Of a stretch of 64,000 nucleotides of DNA, positions 25,513 to 38,122 are shown in pieces. Below the pieces are notes generated by a model. The model searched no databases. It was not told where the DNA came from and was given only the letters and a program-made list of their open reading frames with translations. This DNA comes from Phocoena phocoena (taxonomy: Eukaryota > Chordata > Mammalia > Artiodactyla > Phocoenidae): contig NC_089234.1 in assembly GCF_963924675.1 (NCBI RefSeq), positions 62,407,588 through 62,471,587 on the forward strand, read 5' to 3'. How positions within the stretch are numbered: the first letter of the stretch is position 1; each line of letters begins with the position of its first letter. The position numbers and the translations under genes are program-made.

Positions 25513-25585
25513 CGAGGTCTTTGTGCACATTTAGCGCTTAATACTAAATGTGCACTAATACAGTAGGTGCTCAGTAAATGACAGT
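25513..25585 (+). mobile_element. MIR SINE, 3' part (continuation)
   Basis: It completes the MIR interrupted by the L1 fragment and ends with the typical GTAGGTGCTCAGTAAATG text. Confidence 0.8.
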
Positions 25586-26591
25586 GGCTCCATAAAGACA
25601 GCAGTAACGATCGCTACTTCTTGTCAGCCAGTACAGGAGCCAAGGCTGCTGCCAGCGGCACGGTCTTGTGTCTACCGCGTTCCCGCAGTGGAAGGCTGCA
25701 GGGTTCCTTAGAGGGAGGCAACGGATAAGAATACTTTTGACGTTTCTCCAGGTCTTTGGAAATCACCCACATTTCTTGATGGCAGAGGTTGCCTGCAATT
25801 GCCAACACGTCTTTCTAAGTGAGTTTTCTAAAATGCAGATGCTTACTTAGAAAATGAGGTGTGTTTAAGAGGAAACATGTAGACGCATCTTAGGGGTCAT
25901 CTCACTGGCTCTAAGATATGCCCGCCAATGAGGAAGTCATGGCACGATTAATCTGCAGACAGTGGACAAGCCAAACCACTAGCTGTTTGGAGGGGGAAGC
26001 CCCATGGGAAACTTTCTCAGGAATGTGGCCCCTTATTCTCTTTGGGTCAGGCCAGTGCAAAAGTGAGCACAGTTCCCTAAATTCAGAGGGTGAGTGAGAG
26101 AAGCTCCCGGGGAGTGAGGGATGGTGATGATGTGCCTGTGGGTAACAGAGGGTCAGCGGTGGTCCCTTCAGGATGGGAAACTTGCACTCTGGGCCGTCAT
26201 GTTCTAAGGGCACAGGAAATAGCCTTAATTGGGTGCCCCTTGAAGACAGTAGAGTAGTAACCTCACCTCCATCCTCCCTGCTCCCCTCTCCCAAAGAGGA
26301 CATGAAAAGGGCCCTGGTGCAGAGGGGATTCTAGCTGGTACGGGAGAGGGGCAAAGAGAGTCAAGCAGCAGGGGTTTCTTAAAAAAATAAATGTACAAAA
26401 CTGCGTTTAGAGGAAATAAATTGAAGTTGGGGGAGTGGAAGGGAAAGGATGCGGGCTATGGGATTATTATAATAGGGTGAACATATCTAGAGGGAGAAAT
26501 AGTGAAGGAGTAAAGGAAAGAAGAAGCAGGCTGAGGCCGAGAGAGAGAGCAGAGGAGGGAGAGCTAGGAGGTAAGGGGGCCTGGGGAAGCA

Positions 26592-26683
26592 AGACACGCG
26601 TGCACACACATGCACGCACACATGTACACCCAGGCACACATGTGCACACTTCCACACACACACATGTACACACACGCACACCC
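26592..26683. repeat. Imperfect (CA)n tract
   Basis: About 90 bp of CACACA with TGCA, TGTA and GCACAC variants on the plus strand. In the pre-mRNA it is GU-rich, complementary in kind to the tract at 24746-24880. Confidence 0.9.
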
Positions 26684-29260
26684 CAGGTGGCACCTCTCGC
26701 AGAGTGGGAGGAGCCTCACCGCACGCTCTCAGACCTTTCAATTGGCTGGCTTGCAGGCAGCTCCTCGGTTACACCCAATTTTCCTGATACCCAAATTGCC
26801 AAATTCACACCACCCTTTATCCTCTGATGGACTGTTTCATCCTAAAAGTGGCTCCTGGGCCAAATTCACAGAGCTGTTAATGGACAGGAGAATGCCCCTA
26901 GTGACAAGGACCGAATCATTCCCCTGGCATGTGTGTCCCCTTGGAAAACTGCCTATCTTGGGCTCTGGGCCTTGGCCACCACTACAAGGACTGTCCCCCT
27001 TCCATGAGCAGAAAGGAGACTCCAAGACCATCCTCTGGCGGTACTTGGAGAAGCATGGCTTTAAGGCTGTGAGACAGGATAACAGACGGTGGGGAGCCCG
27101 CCCGAGCCTCTCTGATGGGGACCCCAGGTGTGATGGGGGCAAAGTTTGGGAGCCCCCTTCCACACTCGGTGGGCACGGGCGTCTTGAACATCTCTAGCTT
27201 CACCTCCACAAGAAACAGTGAAGCTTCCAACTAGAATGTCATCTTAGCACTCCTGGCCTTTTACTTTGACAAAAGTGTCAGCATTCTGAGCTTCCAGGCA
27301 CCAGAAAACACTGGTCAGGGCACAGAGCTGACTCTGCCTGGACCTTTCTTCATTTTGTAGGCTTTTATTTCCAAACCCTCATCTCTCCCCTCAGAAGTCC
27401 TGTTAGGGCTGGTGGTATAAAGAGGTCTGGAAGAGGAGGTGAGCTGTAGGTGGGACTCTTCTAGGATGTTCTGGTATCCAGAGAGTCAGATGTCTTAGAT
27501 GGAAGAACAAGCTGGTCCTTGATTTGGAAAGCTGCCCTTCAGAAGAAGTCGACTGGTTCTTTATGGTGCACTCAGAGGAAGGTTCAGGTACCTTGCCTGT
27601 TTTCTGGACTTGACTTTTACTGACATATTGCTGATTTATATGTGGGACTGGGGGGAAGTGTATAAAACCTTGGACACAGCAAGTGGAGAAGAAATATTTC
27701 CCCACTGGACAGTGGGGACTCAGCGGCTCATTCAATGACCTCGGTTCCTTGAGCATCAGAGCCACCAGCCTCCCGCCCCTGTCCACCTGCCTGCCCTCTA
27801 GAGCACACAGTCACTACCAATGGGAGGACTAGCTTTGCAGCCTTCAAATGCCCAGTGCCTCAAGCCAACTGAAAAAGTCGTAAGAGATAGGTTTAACAAG
27901 TGTTAATCGAGTTAACAAAGAACACCGGAACACTTTAGACATAAATTAGAAAGGTTAGTATGTCAACTGAGAGGTGCAATGATCAATTATTTTAGTGGCC
28001 TAAATTCTTGGATGCCACAGTAATGAAGGTGGGCTTCCCAGCCTGCCTGAACAGGCTGGCCCATTTCTGGAAGTAGGACTGTTTATTCCAGGGGTTTCTA
28101 GACTTGGGCTCCCCATGGACGGTCTGGGAGGGGTCACTCTGCCTCTTCCTTCTTGTTCATAGGATATATGGGACAAATTGATTGCTTTTGACCAGTTGCC
28201 AGAAAGGAAAATTTAGGAATATGGAAGTGTTCAATAAATCGATCTTAAATGGAAGAGACTTGCATTGATGCCAGGTATAAACGTACAGATTCTGGCATGT
28301 TCTAGCCATAAACACGGCTATCGGTGTTCAAAGATCAGCGGAAGGCCTGGGTTCTGGAAGCCACCTGCTCTGTCTCTAACATTCCTGGGAACTCAGAACA
28401 TGTTATCAGAGTTCAGGGCCTCGTTTCTCCATCGGTTTGTCCCACTCCTCTTTTGCCTCTAAGATCCTTGGGTATTATTCCCACTAGAAGATGCTCTTGG
28501 GCTTCTAGGGGACGTGCATCCCACTGAGAACCCCTGTGATGAGGCAGCCAATGAGACGTTCTAGAAGGGAACCCAAAAGTCATCCCTCGGTCAGATGTAG
28601 TGGGATGATCTCTCCTGGGCACAAACGTGCCACGTGTCATGTGCCATCAGGTGGCTGTGGGTGCTGTGGACAGACACTCAGCAACTGCGTCCTGGTGAAC
28701 ATGGCAGAAACCAAGGGGGCAGCTGGGGGCCTCGAAAGGCACGATTTGTTTCATAGTCCTGCCAATTCGTCCCAAGAGAAATAATGGCCGGGATAGTTTT
28801 TTAAAGGATTGGCTGTGTACAACAGCTGTCTGCTTGTTCTTGGAACTGGGAATTTTCTCTCTCACCAGTGGCCTGGGATGCCTGGTAAAACTAAGTGTCA
28901 GAAGACTAGGACACAGCAACGATGGATATAAAAATATCATTTAGGGGCCCATTATCAGGGCAACCTAGAGAGAGCTGGGCACGTGACTCCTGTTACTGGA
29001 TGGCAATGTTAATCTGATGGCTGCCCTGGGATTCAGCCTCCCCTTTCCACGCGGAAAAATACATGCTTCAATTTCAAGATTAGGCCCCGGGCTCCCTGTA
29101 ATGCTATGGATGAAGCCCCTCACTATAAAGCCTTTTAATTTAGGATGATATATCAGGAAAAACTGTATTTCCATGTTGGGTCAGGAATCCCCAGTTGGTC
29201 ATTCCACCTCACCATGATGACATTAGTAACCACAGCCAAAGTGCGAGGACTCAGACTCAC

Positions 29261-29296
29261 CCGGTTTCCTTTGTCCCCGGGTGGTCCGTGTAAACC
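29261..29296 (-). CDS. COL13A1: COL13A1 exon, COL3 (12 codons)
   Basis: It encodes GLHGPPGDKGNR, four perfect triplets. The acceptor is TTTACTGCAG and the donor GTGAGT. The intron that follows is about 5 kb and contains the nested L1/MIR and the two dinucleotide tracts. Confidence 0.94.
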
Positions 29297-30329
29297 CTGC
29301 AGTAAATCAGAGAAACGAAGACAGGTTAATGAGAAGGCACAGGATGGCCGTACAGTCCTTCCTTCCAGGCTCATAAAGCTCTTTACCGGTGCCTAATTCG
29401 TCGGAGACAGGCTTAATTATCCCCATTTTACGGAAGGGGGACAAAGGAGAAAACTGCTCAAGGAACTTGACCTAGAGACAGATAACGAGTTATGGGTAAA
29501 GTCAAACACAGTTCTGGTTTTCTCACTCGGCACCAATGCCCTGGCCTGCGGCCAAGTTCTTCTAGATGGTTCGTGCTGAGAACACGGTCTGGGCGCAGAG
29601 ACCTCTCCTGGAAGGGCAGGGATTTGCATGGCTCTCCCACCAGCCGCTTGCTAGAAAAATGACTCCAAAGCTCCCGAGCCTCTCTTTTCAAGGTGCCAGC
29701 TGCTCCCCTTGTCTTTAGCTGGGGAGTGGGCACAAGGCAAAGACTGGCCGGAGGTGCCTACTTAGCCAAAGCACAGGCGAGCATGGAACCCACGAACAAG
29801 TGTATGGCCTTCAAGCGGGTGGGAAACCAAAGTCCTGGCTCTCGTAGGCAGCCGACTTCTATAAGCCAGCAAGGAGACATCGGCTGCAGATGGAAAGCCA
29901 GTCCCGTGGGAAGCTGCCCGTCTCAGGAGACGTCTCCTTGCCCGATGGTGATCTGGACCTGGTTTGGTCCCTCCTCGAGGGTACGGGCCGTGGCACATTC
30001 ACCTGTGAGACCCCCGCTGCCTTGAGCACAGAGCCTTGCAGCGGGAGGTGCTCATCTGTGTTTGCTACAGCCAGTTAGACGGTGCACACGGCTGAGGACG
30101 TGCTTCCCTAACAGGGGCCGTGTGCGCCAGGGTTCGCCTCTAGCGGCGCCCGGCGGGGAAGTTCTAGAGCGTGGGCTAGTGGCTGTCGGCTGCTTCCACC
30201 GCCACAGAACTGAGCACTGTCGCTTGGCCCTGGATTTTCTGCCCCAGGCTCTGGGTGTTCTGTTTTGGCAGTGCTTCTGGGGGGGGACCAGGGCAGGTGG
30301 AGAGCAGCCTCTGAGCCCACGAGACTTAC
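29297..30329 (-). other. COL13A1: COL13A1 intron, about 1.0 kb
   Basis: It has an antisense MIR-like piece at 29370-29520 (TTATCCCCATTTTACGGAAG). The rest is GC-rich unique sequence. Confidence 0.6.
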
Positions 30330-30383
30330 AGGAAGCCCAGCTGCTCCCGTTGGTCCTGTCATCCCAGGGTCGCCTTTGCTGCC
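30330..30383 (-). CDS. COL13A1: COL13A1 exon, COL3 (18 codons)
   Basis: It encodes GSKGDPGMTGPTGAAGLP, six perfect triplets. The acceptor is CCGGTTTCAG and the donor the consensus GTAAGT. A 366-codon minus-strand open frame (30052-31152) covers the same bases in another frame and has no collagen pattern. Confidence 0.94.
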
Positions 30384-31565
30384 CTGAAACCGGAGAAAGA
30401 ACACATAAGCCTTCTCTGACATGGTAACAACCTCCCGTCAGCCATTTTCTGTTTTCATACAAAACTTGGGAAACCTTTCCAGTCTCTTCAAAGAGACACC
30501 CCCCGCCCCCCAACAAGGAAGCGAGGGCTGGGCGGAGGGCAGGGTGAAGGTGGGGTGACTGCTGAGGACTCTGCCCCGAGGAGGGGGCCTGGAAGCCTCT
30601 CTCACCCTCCCTCCACAGAGCCTGGCCCCCCAACGTGCTTAGGAAGGACTGGACAGTGGGGGTACAAGTTGGCCAGAGGCAGAAGCGGTGGGGAGAACAG
30701 GAGCAGGAAACGGGCACGGACAAGGGAGATGGGGGAGAACGGGGAGAGGAAGAGAGCTCTGTCTTCGAAGCTGTGTCACCCCTCGGAGCAGCCACCCTGG
30801 TTCCCCAAGTGGCTGGTGATCTCAGGGAAGCCCACGCCTCTCTCCAGAAGCTCCCCACCCTCTCCTCCCTCCCCTCTGCCAGCTGTGGGACCCGAGAGCA
30901 TAGCGATAGAGCCCCCGGCGGCAGACGGCAAGAGGGAGAGCTGCTCCTGTGGGCAGAGAGCCCAGCAGACGGCCACTCAGAGGTCCAGCACCCAAGCTGG
31001 GCCCCCAGCGACCCCAGGCCCCGCAGTGCGGAAACCGGGCCAGGCTGGGAGGAGCCGATGCGCGGAACTCTCCTGCCTCCGCCCACCGCCCTGGCTGCAG
31101 GAGACGTGACCCCTGGCAGCCGGCCTGAGGCACAGGTCTCCTGGCTTCTCAATGTCTCCCAGGTTTTCTAACACCACCTGGCACTCTGTTTCATGCCGTA
31201 TCCCTAAATCACTGCAGAATTGAGGCGTGTTCGGTGACAGCAGGGCCTGGGGCCTTGTGTGGCACCTGGGACCGATGCCAGGTAACCGGAAGCTGAGTGA
31301 AGGAAGCTCTCCAAGTCTCTGTCCACTTGTAGCTACAAAATGAGCACCTCAGGCCTGCCTGCCACCCCATGGGCTGGGAGGGTCATCCAGAGAAGACATG
31401 GATGAGGTGCTTGCCGGGTCGAGGAGGAACGGATGGGGGCCGAGATGGCTGGCTGACATGGTGGCCCTGTGGGCTGCAGGCGCAGGGGCTGCGGACCCGA
31501 GGCTGAGAGGGGCAGCAGGGCCCCCTGTCCTGGTGGTCCAGGCTCCCGGCTCGCTGAGCACTCAC

Positions 31566-31619
31566 CCTCTCTCCCTTTGGTCCCGCTGGGCCTGGAACTC
31601 CAATTGGTCCTGGAGTACC
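31566..31619 (-). CDS. COL13A1: COL13A1 exon, COL3 (18 codons)
   Basis: It encodes GTPGPIGVPGPAGPKGER, six perfect triplets. The acceptor ends CCTCCCCAG and the donor is GTGAGT. Confidence 0.94.
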
Positions 31620-32614
31620 CTGGGGAGGTGAAAGAGTGCAGAGGTGAGGGTCCTGACGCCGAGGGGAGCCCCGGGAGCCCCGCACGACACCTGGAGATGA
31701 GCAAGGTCCAGAGGCCCAGTTTTCAGGGTTGGCGAGGCCAGGCTTGTTCAGGGCGGTCATTGGACTGGGCCGCGTTCCTGTTTGGGGGCCTCGGGGAGAG
31801 AGCGCCTCCCCGCTGCCTCAGAGCCAGATTTGAGGAAGGTACCCCTTTGGTTTCACAACCAAGCTTGCCAAGGCTGAAAACGGCAGAACAGTTGCTTAGT
31901 TTGCTCCCAGAAGCGCTCGGGAGGGAGTCGACGCCATCCCAGGGGTGGGGAGGCCGGGGGCTGGCACCCCTTTGCTGACGCAGCTCCACATGCAGCGGGA
32001 GGGTCTTCATGCCACAGAGACCGATGCAGACGCACACACAGAGGCAGGCGTGGGAGGGTCATTCAGCCACCGCCCGCTCCACCCCCACTGTGGGCCCTGG
32101 CCCTGGCCTTCAGCCTCCGGCCAGGCCTTCTGTCCCCATCCCAGGCCCTAGGGAACAGGCTGGATTGGAGAGTGGATTAGTATGCTTCGGATGTCTGCTG
32201 ACACTGGCCTGGCAGGGAGGTGTGTCCTAAGCACTCCTGACTCAGGGCTGCAGCCCAGGGGGGCAGCTGGAGCATCAGAGCTGTGTTGATTAGAGACACA
32301 GCAGGGCTTGCTAAGGCATAATTAAACGTCTTCTCCAGGTTCCTAATTTATGGCCCGACTAGACGGAGTCTATATTTCCAAGCTTCCTATTGCTCTGCCT
32401 CGGTGATTATATTTTCTTGCTTAGGACGTGAGGACTGGGCCTGGGCCTCAGTCCTCCGTGGGCGGTTCCCGGTGGTGCTCCGAATGTAGCTGTGATAGGC
32501 AGGGCAGGAGCAAGGTGAGGAAAGGCTGATTTACTTTACATGAAAATAAAAAAGAGGCTAAGATGTTCTCGGTGGCTCCTTTGAGGGAAGAAGGAAAGCT
32601 GTGGACATCTGTGA

Positions 32615-32855
32615 CAGAGTGTCAGAATAGCACTCTGGAGTCACTGGCCAGCTTCAAGTCCTGCCTCAAAGGCCTACAACTGTGATACTGGAAAGTTTCT
32701 TGGCTTCTCTAAGGATCAGTTTTCCCACCTGTAAAATGGGAATAATAGCATGAGTGTCTGCTTCCTAGGTTGCGGCCAGGTTAGAATGGATGATACATGT
32801 CACACATTTGGTGCTGGGCCCGACACCTAGGAAGTGTCCAGTAAATGTCCTGGCA
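32615..32855 (+). mobile_element. MIR SINE
   Basis: It has MIR text across its length: CAGTTTTCCCACCTGTAAAA in the core and GAAGTGTCCAGTAAATG at the 3' end. Confidence 0.85.
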
Positions 32856-33688
32856 GGGTAGGATCACTCTTCCCATAAACATTTTCCTTTAAGGTTGTGT
32901 TACTGATTTTATAAGAAAAAAACCCTTTAGGTCCAAAGGGGACAGAATATATGAATGTGCACTGCTCCCCTCTGTCCAATATGAAGGAAATAACTAGTTG
33001 AGAGGAAAGTCATGGTTTCTCGTGATTCCAGCCACAGATAATGCCCCTAGCCCAGACTGGCCACCTGGGAAAGGTGTGCTAGGTGCGAGGAGGATGGAAA
33101 GAAAGGGACTGTGGTGGGGGGCAGCTGTGGTGCCACAGGAAGTGAAAGGTGTGGTTGTGACATGCCATCAGAACACTGAGCTGGGACTCACCCGTGTGCT
33201 CCTAAGTGCTACACCTGCCCTCACCCATCAGTGCGGTCCCCACCCACATACACACCAGACTGGTGGCTGCACAGGACTAGAAAGCCCTTGTGGGCAGACA
33301 GGAGATGGACAGAGCTCACAGCATGAAGACAACACAGCATGACGGGCACATACAGACACTGTTGTGTTTGGTGGGGATGAGTCACGGCCCAAACCCCTAG
33401 GGCTGGGGTCCCAGGCTGAAGTCAGCACTCCTTTAGGAACAGAGTCTTTGCTGCTGGAGCAGCCTCCCACCCCACAGCCAGTGTTCTGGAAATTCAGATT
33501 TGAGGACCCTGGGTGCATTCTACAGACAGGGAAATTTAGATGGAGGCCGGCTGTCTTTGGCCGAGAGGCGTGAATACGCACTTCTGACCTGAGCACAGAT
33601 GGCACTTTCTGGTGGTGGTGGTGGGATAAGGCATGCCTCACTGAAGAAATGAGGCCACAGCAGGACAGGCGAAAGGGATTACAGGCCA

Positions 33689-33717
33689 GGGGGTGGGTGG
33701 GGTGGGTGGGTTGAGGG
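33689..33717 (+). promoter_or_regulatory. G-quadruplex motif
   Basis: The plus strand has G5-T-G3-T-G4-T-G3-T-G3 and then TTGA-G4, with single-base loops, predicting a very stable quadruplex. The plus strand is the template strand of COL13A1, and the motif lies 23 nt past the donor of the exon at 33740-33775. The pre-mRNA carries the C-rich complement. Confidence 0.6.
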
Positions 33718-33739
33718 GTAATGGAGAAGTGACACTCAC

Positions 33740-33775
33740 CGGTGGCCCAGGCCTGCCGTCCAAACCTGAAGCTCC
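33740..33775 (-). CDS. COL13A1: COL13A1 exon, COL3 (12 codons)
   Basis: It encodes GASGLDGRPGPP, four perfect triplets. The acceptor is CTTTGTCCAG and the donor GTGAGT. A C-rich stretch of the transcript, G-rich on the plus strand at 33689-33717, starts about 22 nt into the downstream intron. Confidence 0.93.
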
Positions 33776-36700
33776 CTGGACAAAGGGAACAGTTTGACCA
33801 AAAGAAGGGGAAGGGAGGAATGGGAGGGAGAAAAAGGGACCAGGGAGGGAAGAGGTGAGTGAAGCAGTGACCCTGGACAGACATAAATGCTGGTAATTAA
33901 ACAAAATGGGAGAAATAAGCTTGGGAGGACAGGTAATGTATTCACATGAAAACCAACAAAAAACATGGAGACACTGAGTGCAGTGTGGCCAACTGCTGAG
34001 CAAGCTGGGTGGAGATCAGTGCAGGTGGCCGTTCCGATCCTCTGTGCCCCCTGCTCCCCTCTCTCCTTTCATCCTCTCTCAGAAACCTCTCTTCCAAGGG
34101 ATTGCAGTGTTCCAGGGAAAGAGATATAGAAAGTAAATTCATGGAGAGGTGTCTGGAACCAGAGCTAGTGCATCCTTCCCGGGACCAGTCTTACTTGGGG
34201 AAGACACGCCTACATGGCAGGTGGGGCCCAGGTGAGGGTGGTCTTCCCAGTCTTTTTTGCATACTGTTGAGGCGAGGCCACACTGGGGGACCCCAGAAGG
34301 CTCAGCATTGAATTACAGCATCCAGCTTTGAAATCTGGGCAGAAGCTGGCCTACTTCAACTTCAGCTAGGTGGGAGGAGTTGGGGCCTTGAATGACAATA
34401 CTAATGACGCCTGACATTTCTCTGGCATTTTACAGTTTGCAAAGCTTAACACAAACTCAGTCCATTCATATTATCCCAGACAAGGCCTCTTTTATAGAAA
34501 AAGCCTTTAGGGGCAGCTGACTGGGACAGAGGTCTAAGGCCATGTATCCCTTGGAATGAACTGTCTGGCAGGTGGGATGCTATTAAGACCCACTCACTAT
34601 GCAGCATCCAGTGATATATACAGTGGGAATTAGAGTTCTTGTCCCAATGCTGGGCTATGATGCTGCCCCTACAACCCACCTAGGAGAACAGGGGTACAAT
34701 TATCTGATGATACCAATAAGACAAAGCAGGGAGAGAGCACCTGGGACATTCTAGGCCAATAAGGACTGAGTTCTTGAAATCTGCTTCCAACTGAGCCTCA
34801 GAAACGAGCCTAGGCCTCAGGATTTTAAAGGTGCGGGAATACCCCCAGGTAAGGGAGGGCAGGAAGCTGCTTCCTCCTGGGGGAAGGGTGTTGGGTAGCA
34901 GGACCCTACAGGGCCTCGCTTCTCAGTCTTAGGACCACATAATTCTGGGACCAATCTTGCTTATGGCCTAGAGAGTTGTGGTTCTCAAACCCAGCTACAA
35001 TGTCAGAATCTCCTGGGGTGATGTTAAATAATACAGATGCCTGGGCCCTACCCCAGCCCAATTCAAACAGAATATAGCATACTTGGAAAGCTCCAGGGGA
35101 CTCCAACGTGCAGCCAGCACTGAGAACCACTTCTGTAGGGCAAATAAGAGGAACGCAGTAGGATGTGCCTGGAAACACAGGCTGCTGCTCTATGAAGTAA
35201 AACACTGAGGGGAAGCCTAAAAACAGAACTTTAGCTAAACATCCATATACTTTGTCTATGCAGCGTTAATACTGAGTTATCTTGAGAGGCCTGGCGCAGA
35301 GGGCATGAACTGGAGTTTTGGGGGCCATACGTGGGCCACTGACATATTTTCTATGGGTTGCAGTATTGCAGATAATTTTGATTTAATATTAGAAAATGAG
35401 GAGATATCCCATCAAATGCCAGATGTGTAGCTTCCTTAGAAAAATTAGAATATGCAGAAATACTGGACCCTCATTCCCCCAAAGCAACAGTCCGCTGAAC
35501 TAAGTAGGGTTGTTACCACGGTCCCCACCACTCCTTATTGTCCGTCTGATGTCCACATTAGTTGCCCTTTATGAACACTGCTTGCTCTGTAGTTTTCTTA
35601 AGCTAGCCAAAGCACTTCTCTGTACCCATGTCTCTATCAAAAGTTGAAAAATCAAAGATAGACTGGGTACTTTTTCTTTCGTCTGGCGCTTTCTTTGTTT
35701 ATATTACCTGTATGGTCTTCATTTCAATCCCTGACTGAATTCCCCAATGTTCACTAGGGTTATTGGAGCCATGAAGGTGAACAAGGAGAGGTTTGTGGTT
35801 GAGTGGGGGTGGGCAGGAAGGCGCTTTAACAGTAAAGAGTACTTAGTCATTTTGGACACAGCTTAAGACATGGGAAAGTGTCTGCTAAAGTCATCAGTTT
35901 ACTGTAGTCCGTCAAGCGAATCAGCTCCTTAAATATTCCCACATTTGATGCACTAATGAGGTGTAATCATACCTTTTGTTCTTTCTCTTTGGTTGCTGGG
36001 ATTACATTAACCAGACCTTCAAACCCCGCCAAGCTGGGGCATCCGGGCTTCCCATCATTCCTCTGCTTTTTACAGCTTCCTGGGGGTAGGAACTGGCCTT
36101 GTGCCCAGCACAGAGGAAGCATCAGTGGCTGGAAAGAGGCCTTTGCAAGGCTGTGGCCTTAGTGAAGGAGCAGCCTCTGGTGTAGCCAGGCCATCGACTT
36201 CATATGTGACCTCAAGTGACTCAATTTTTTCTCTGGACCCACCAAGAAAATGATTATAGGGAATCCTAAAGTCCCTTCCAGATCTTGAAAAACAAACAAG
36301 AAAAGAGTGCCAGCCTCACTGGGATGTGAGGGAGGATGGAGCCCAGGGCTCCGGGATGGGTGGTGGGATGCGCTCACCTGGAGACAGGTGAGGCAGTGAT
36401 GAGACCATCAGTCACTGGAGCTTGGGGCAAAGGAATTCGCCCAGTCCAGGCCAGACATCGGGAGATGCAGACGCCTTCTGAGCAGCCCCCGCCCTGACCT
36501 GGGGCCTTTAGCTGAGATCAGAGATCTCAGGGAACCAAGATGTGAGTGGCCTTAGCCTGCTGGGACCGGAGGATCTGACTTTTTGCAAGCTTTTCTGCTG
36601 TGGCCAGTGCTTAAGAGCAGAGAGCAGGGGCTCTCTTGGGGTCTGCCTGGGAAAGTAGGAGAGACATGAATACTCTACTATCCCAGTGCTCCCAAGTCCT

Positions 36701-37066
36701 CTAAGCTTGGCCCCAATAAGGGCAGATTTTTATTGCCTCAGACAAGCACAAGTAGGGCCTAAGGCTGTTCTCAGGCCCCTTCTGGCTCCCAGCTGGGTCC
36801 TCCTTGGGGTGGGGGGCTTTGTCGTATTCAGATTCACATTCCTCCAGAACCTAGGCCAGGGCCAGCCCAGAGGAGGCCCTGGGTAAGAGAGTTAGAGCCT
36901 ACGGTCTTGTCCAGGTGGGAAAGCAGAACCCCACGGAGCTCTGGAATGCTCAGAACTTTAGAACCTCGAGTTTTCCAGTGGCCTTCTCCCAGGGCCCTGC
37001 CCAGCACCTCCTCAGGACTGCCCGGCCAGGCCCCTCACACCAGTTTGCCGGGTCCACGATACTTAC
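33776..37066 (-). other. COL13A1: COL13A1 intron, about 3.3 kb
   Basis: It contains a MIR-like piece at 34395-34480 and MER5 at 34974-35132. The 35200-36300 stretch is AT-richer and unassigned. No exon is seen. Confidence 0.65.
34974..35132 (+). mobile_element. MER5-type DNA transposon remnant (hAT-Charlie)
   Basis: It starts GTGGTTCTCAAACCCAGC, passes through AGATGCCTGGGCCCTACCCC, and ends CAGCACTGAGAACCACTT, an imperfect inverted terminal pair typical of MER5A/B. Confidence 0.8.
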
Positions 37067-37147
37067 GGGTAATCCCAGAGGACCTCGGTCTCCTTTTTCT
37101 CCCTGGATGCCCTTCTCTCCTTTTGATCCATCTAGCCCTGCTTCCCC
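37067..37147 (-). CDS. COL13A1: COL13A1 exon, COL3 (27 codons)
   Basis: Nine triplets. The peptide starts [19 protein letters not shown] and ends DRGPLGLP. The acceptor ends TTCCTTCAG and the donor is a consensus GTAAGT. It is Lys and Glu rich. Confidence 0.94.
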
Positions 37148-38095
37148 CTGAAGGAAAGGGAGATGGGCGAGATCACAGAAGGGCATGGCCCAGACGACTC
37201 ATTCTTGCATTCTGGGGTCCTGCAGATGGGGATGGGTGGTGGGGAGGGATGGTAGATAGAGGAGGGAGGAGGTAGAGGTGGCTGACCCAGGGGTGGCAGG
37301 CCGGGGACTCCAAGAATTGCTGAATTCTTAGCCTGGCTCTGCCTCAGTTACAGTCAGTTACTACAGAGTATCTCTGTGGTAACTTTGAGGTCCCCAAAGG
37401 GAAAGGGGATGGCAGGAGTAGAGACAAACCCATAGGTCAGTTCCAGGTCAGGCTTTGGCATAGACGACCATTTGCATAGCAGAAAAACTGGGACCCTGCA
37501 GCTACTGCATGGCGAATGCCCGAAATGCCACCGCTGGAGCTCTGAGGCTCCCACACTAACCAGGAGAGGAAAGTGCCTAAGAGTCCCCTGGAGGATGCCA
37601 GTGTAGGAGACAAGGGCTGTTGTCACGCCAGCAGCCTCCAGCCCCTCTTATCCATTTGCAACGCTGGGGGTGGGAGCTGGGAGAGTCCCAGGCCAGAGTC
37701 CAGTGGGCTTGGTCCTGGGAAGGGGTCCCTTGCTATGTCACCCTCTGTCTGCCACCTATACTTCAGGGTGAGTGAAGGGTCTGGGGCAGGTTACATGGAA
37801 AAAGGATTTCATCACTGGCTAAGAATCTAACCTGTCACTCTGTAGGGTTGATTGATGGATGGGAAAATTCTGAATCCAAAGCCTGCCCAGTGTCAGTGAT
37901 GGATGTTAACGGGACCATAGGACTTTATTCTGTCCTAATGGTACCCCACTGGCTGAAGTGTCACATGATTTCGTTTAGGGAAGGGGTCAGCTGGGTCCCC
38001 TGTCTCTGAAGCATTTTCTCTCTTTTCTGCCTTCACTGACACAGCGCCTTCCCCCACCCCCTTCACCCAGCACCTGTCACGTGACCTCTTCTTAC

Positions 38096-38122
38096 CTTTG
38101 GTCCAGGAATGCCTTGGAGCCC
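38096..38122 (-). CDS. COL13A1: COL13A1 exon, COL3 (9 codons)
   Basis: A 27-nt exon encoding GLQGIPGPK. The acceptor is CCAAATGCAG, with a poor pyrimidine tract, and the donor GTAAGA. The peptide sits where the family has GLQG(I/V)-GPK between the Pro-rich exon and GEAG. Confidence 0.9.

Larger units (their letters stand above)
31620..33739 (-). other. COL13A1: COL13A1 intron, about 2.1 kb
   Basis: It holds a sense-strand MIR at 32615-32855, with CACCTGTAAAATGGGAATAA, and the G-rich motif at 33689-33717. The AT-richer stretch at 32280-32420 is unassigned. Confidence 0.65.

Noticed and set aside
30052..31152. 366-codon minus-strand open frame
   Set aside because: It overlaps the real exon at 30330-30383 in a different frame, in GC-rich intron, with no domain pattern.
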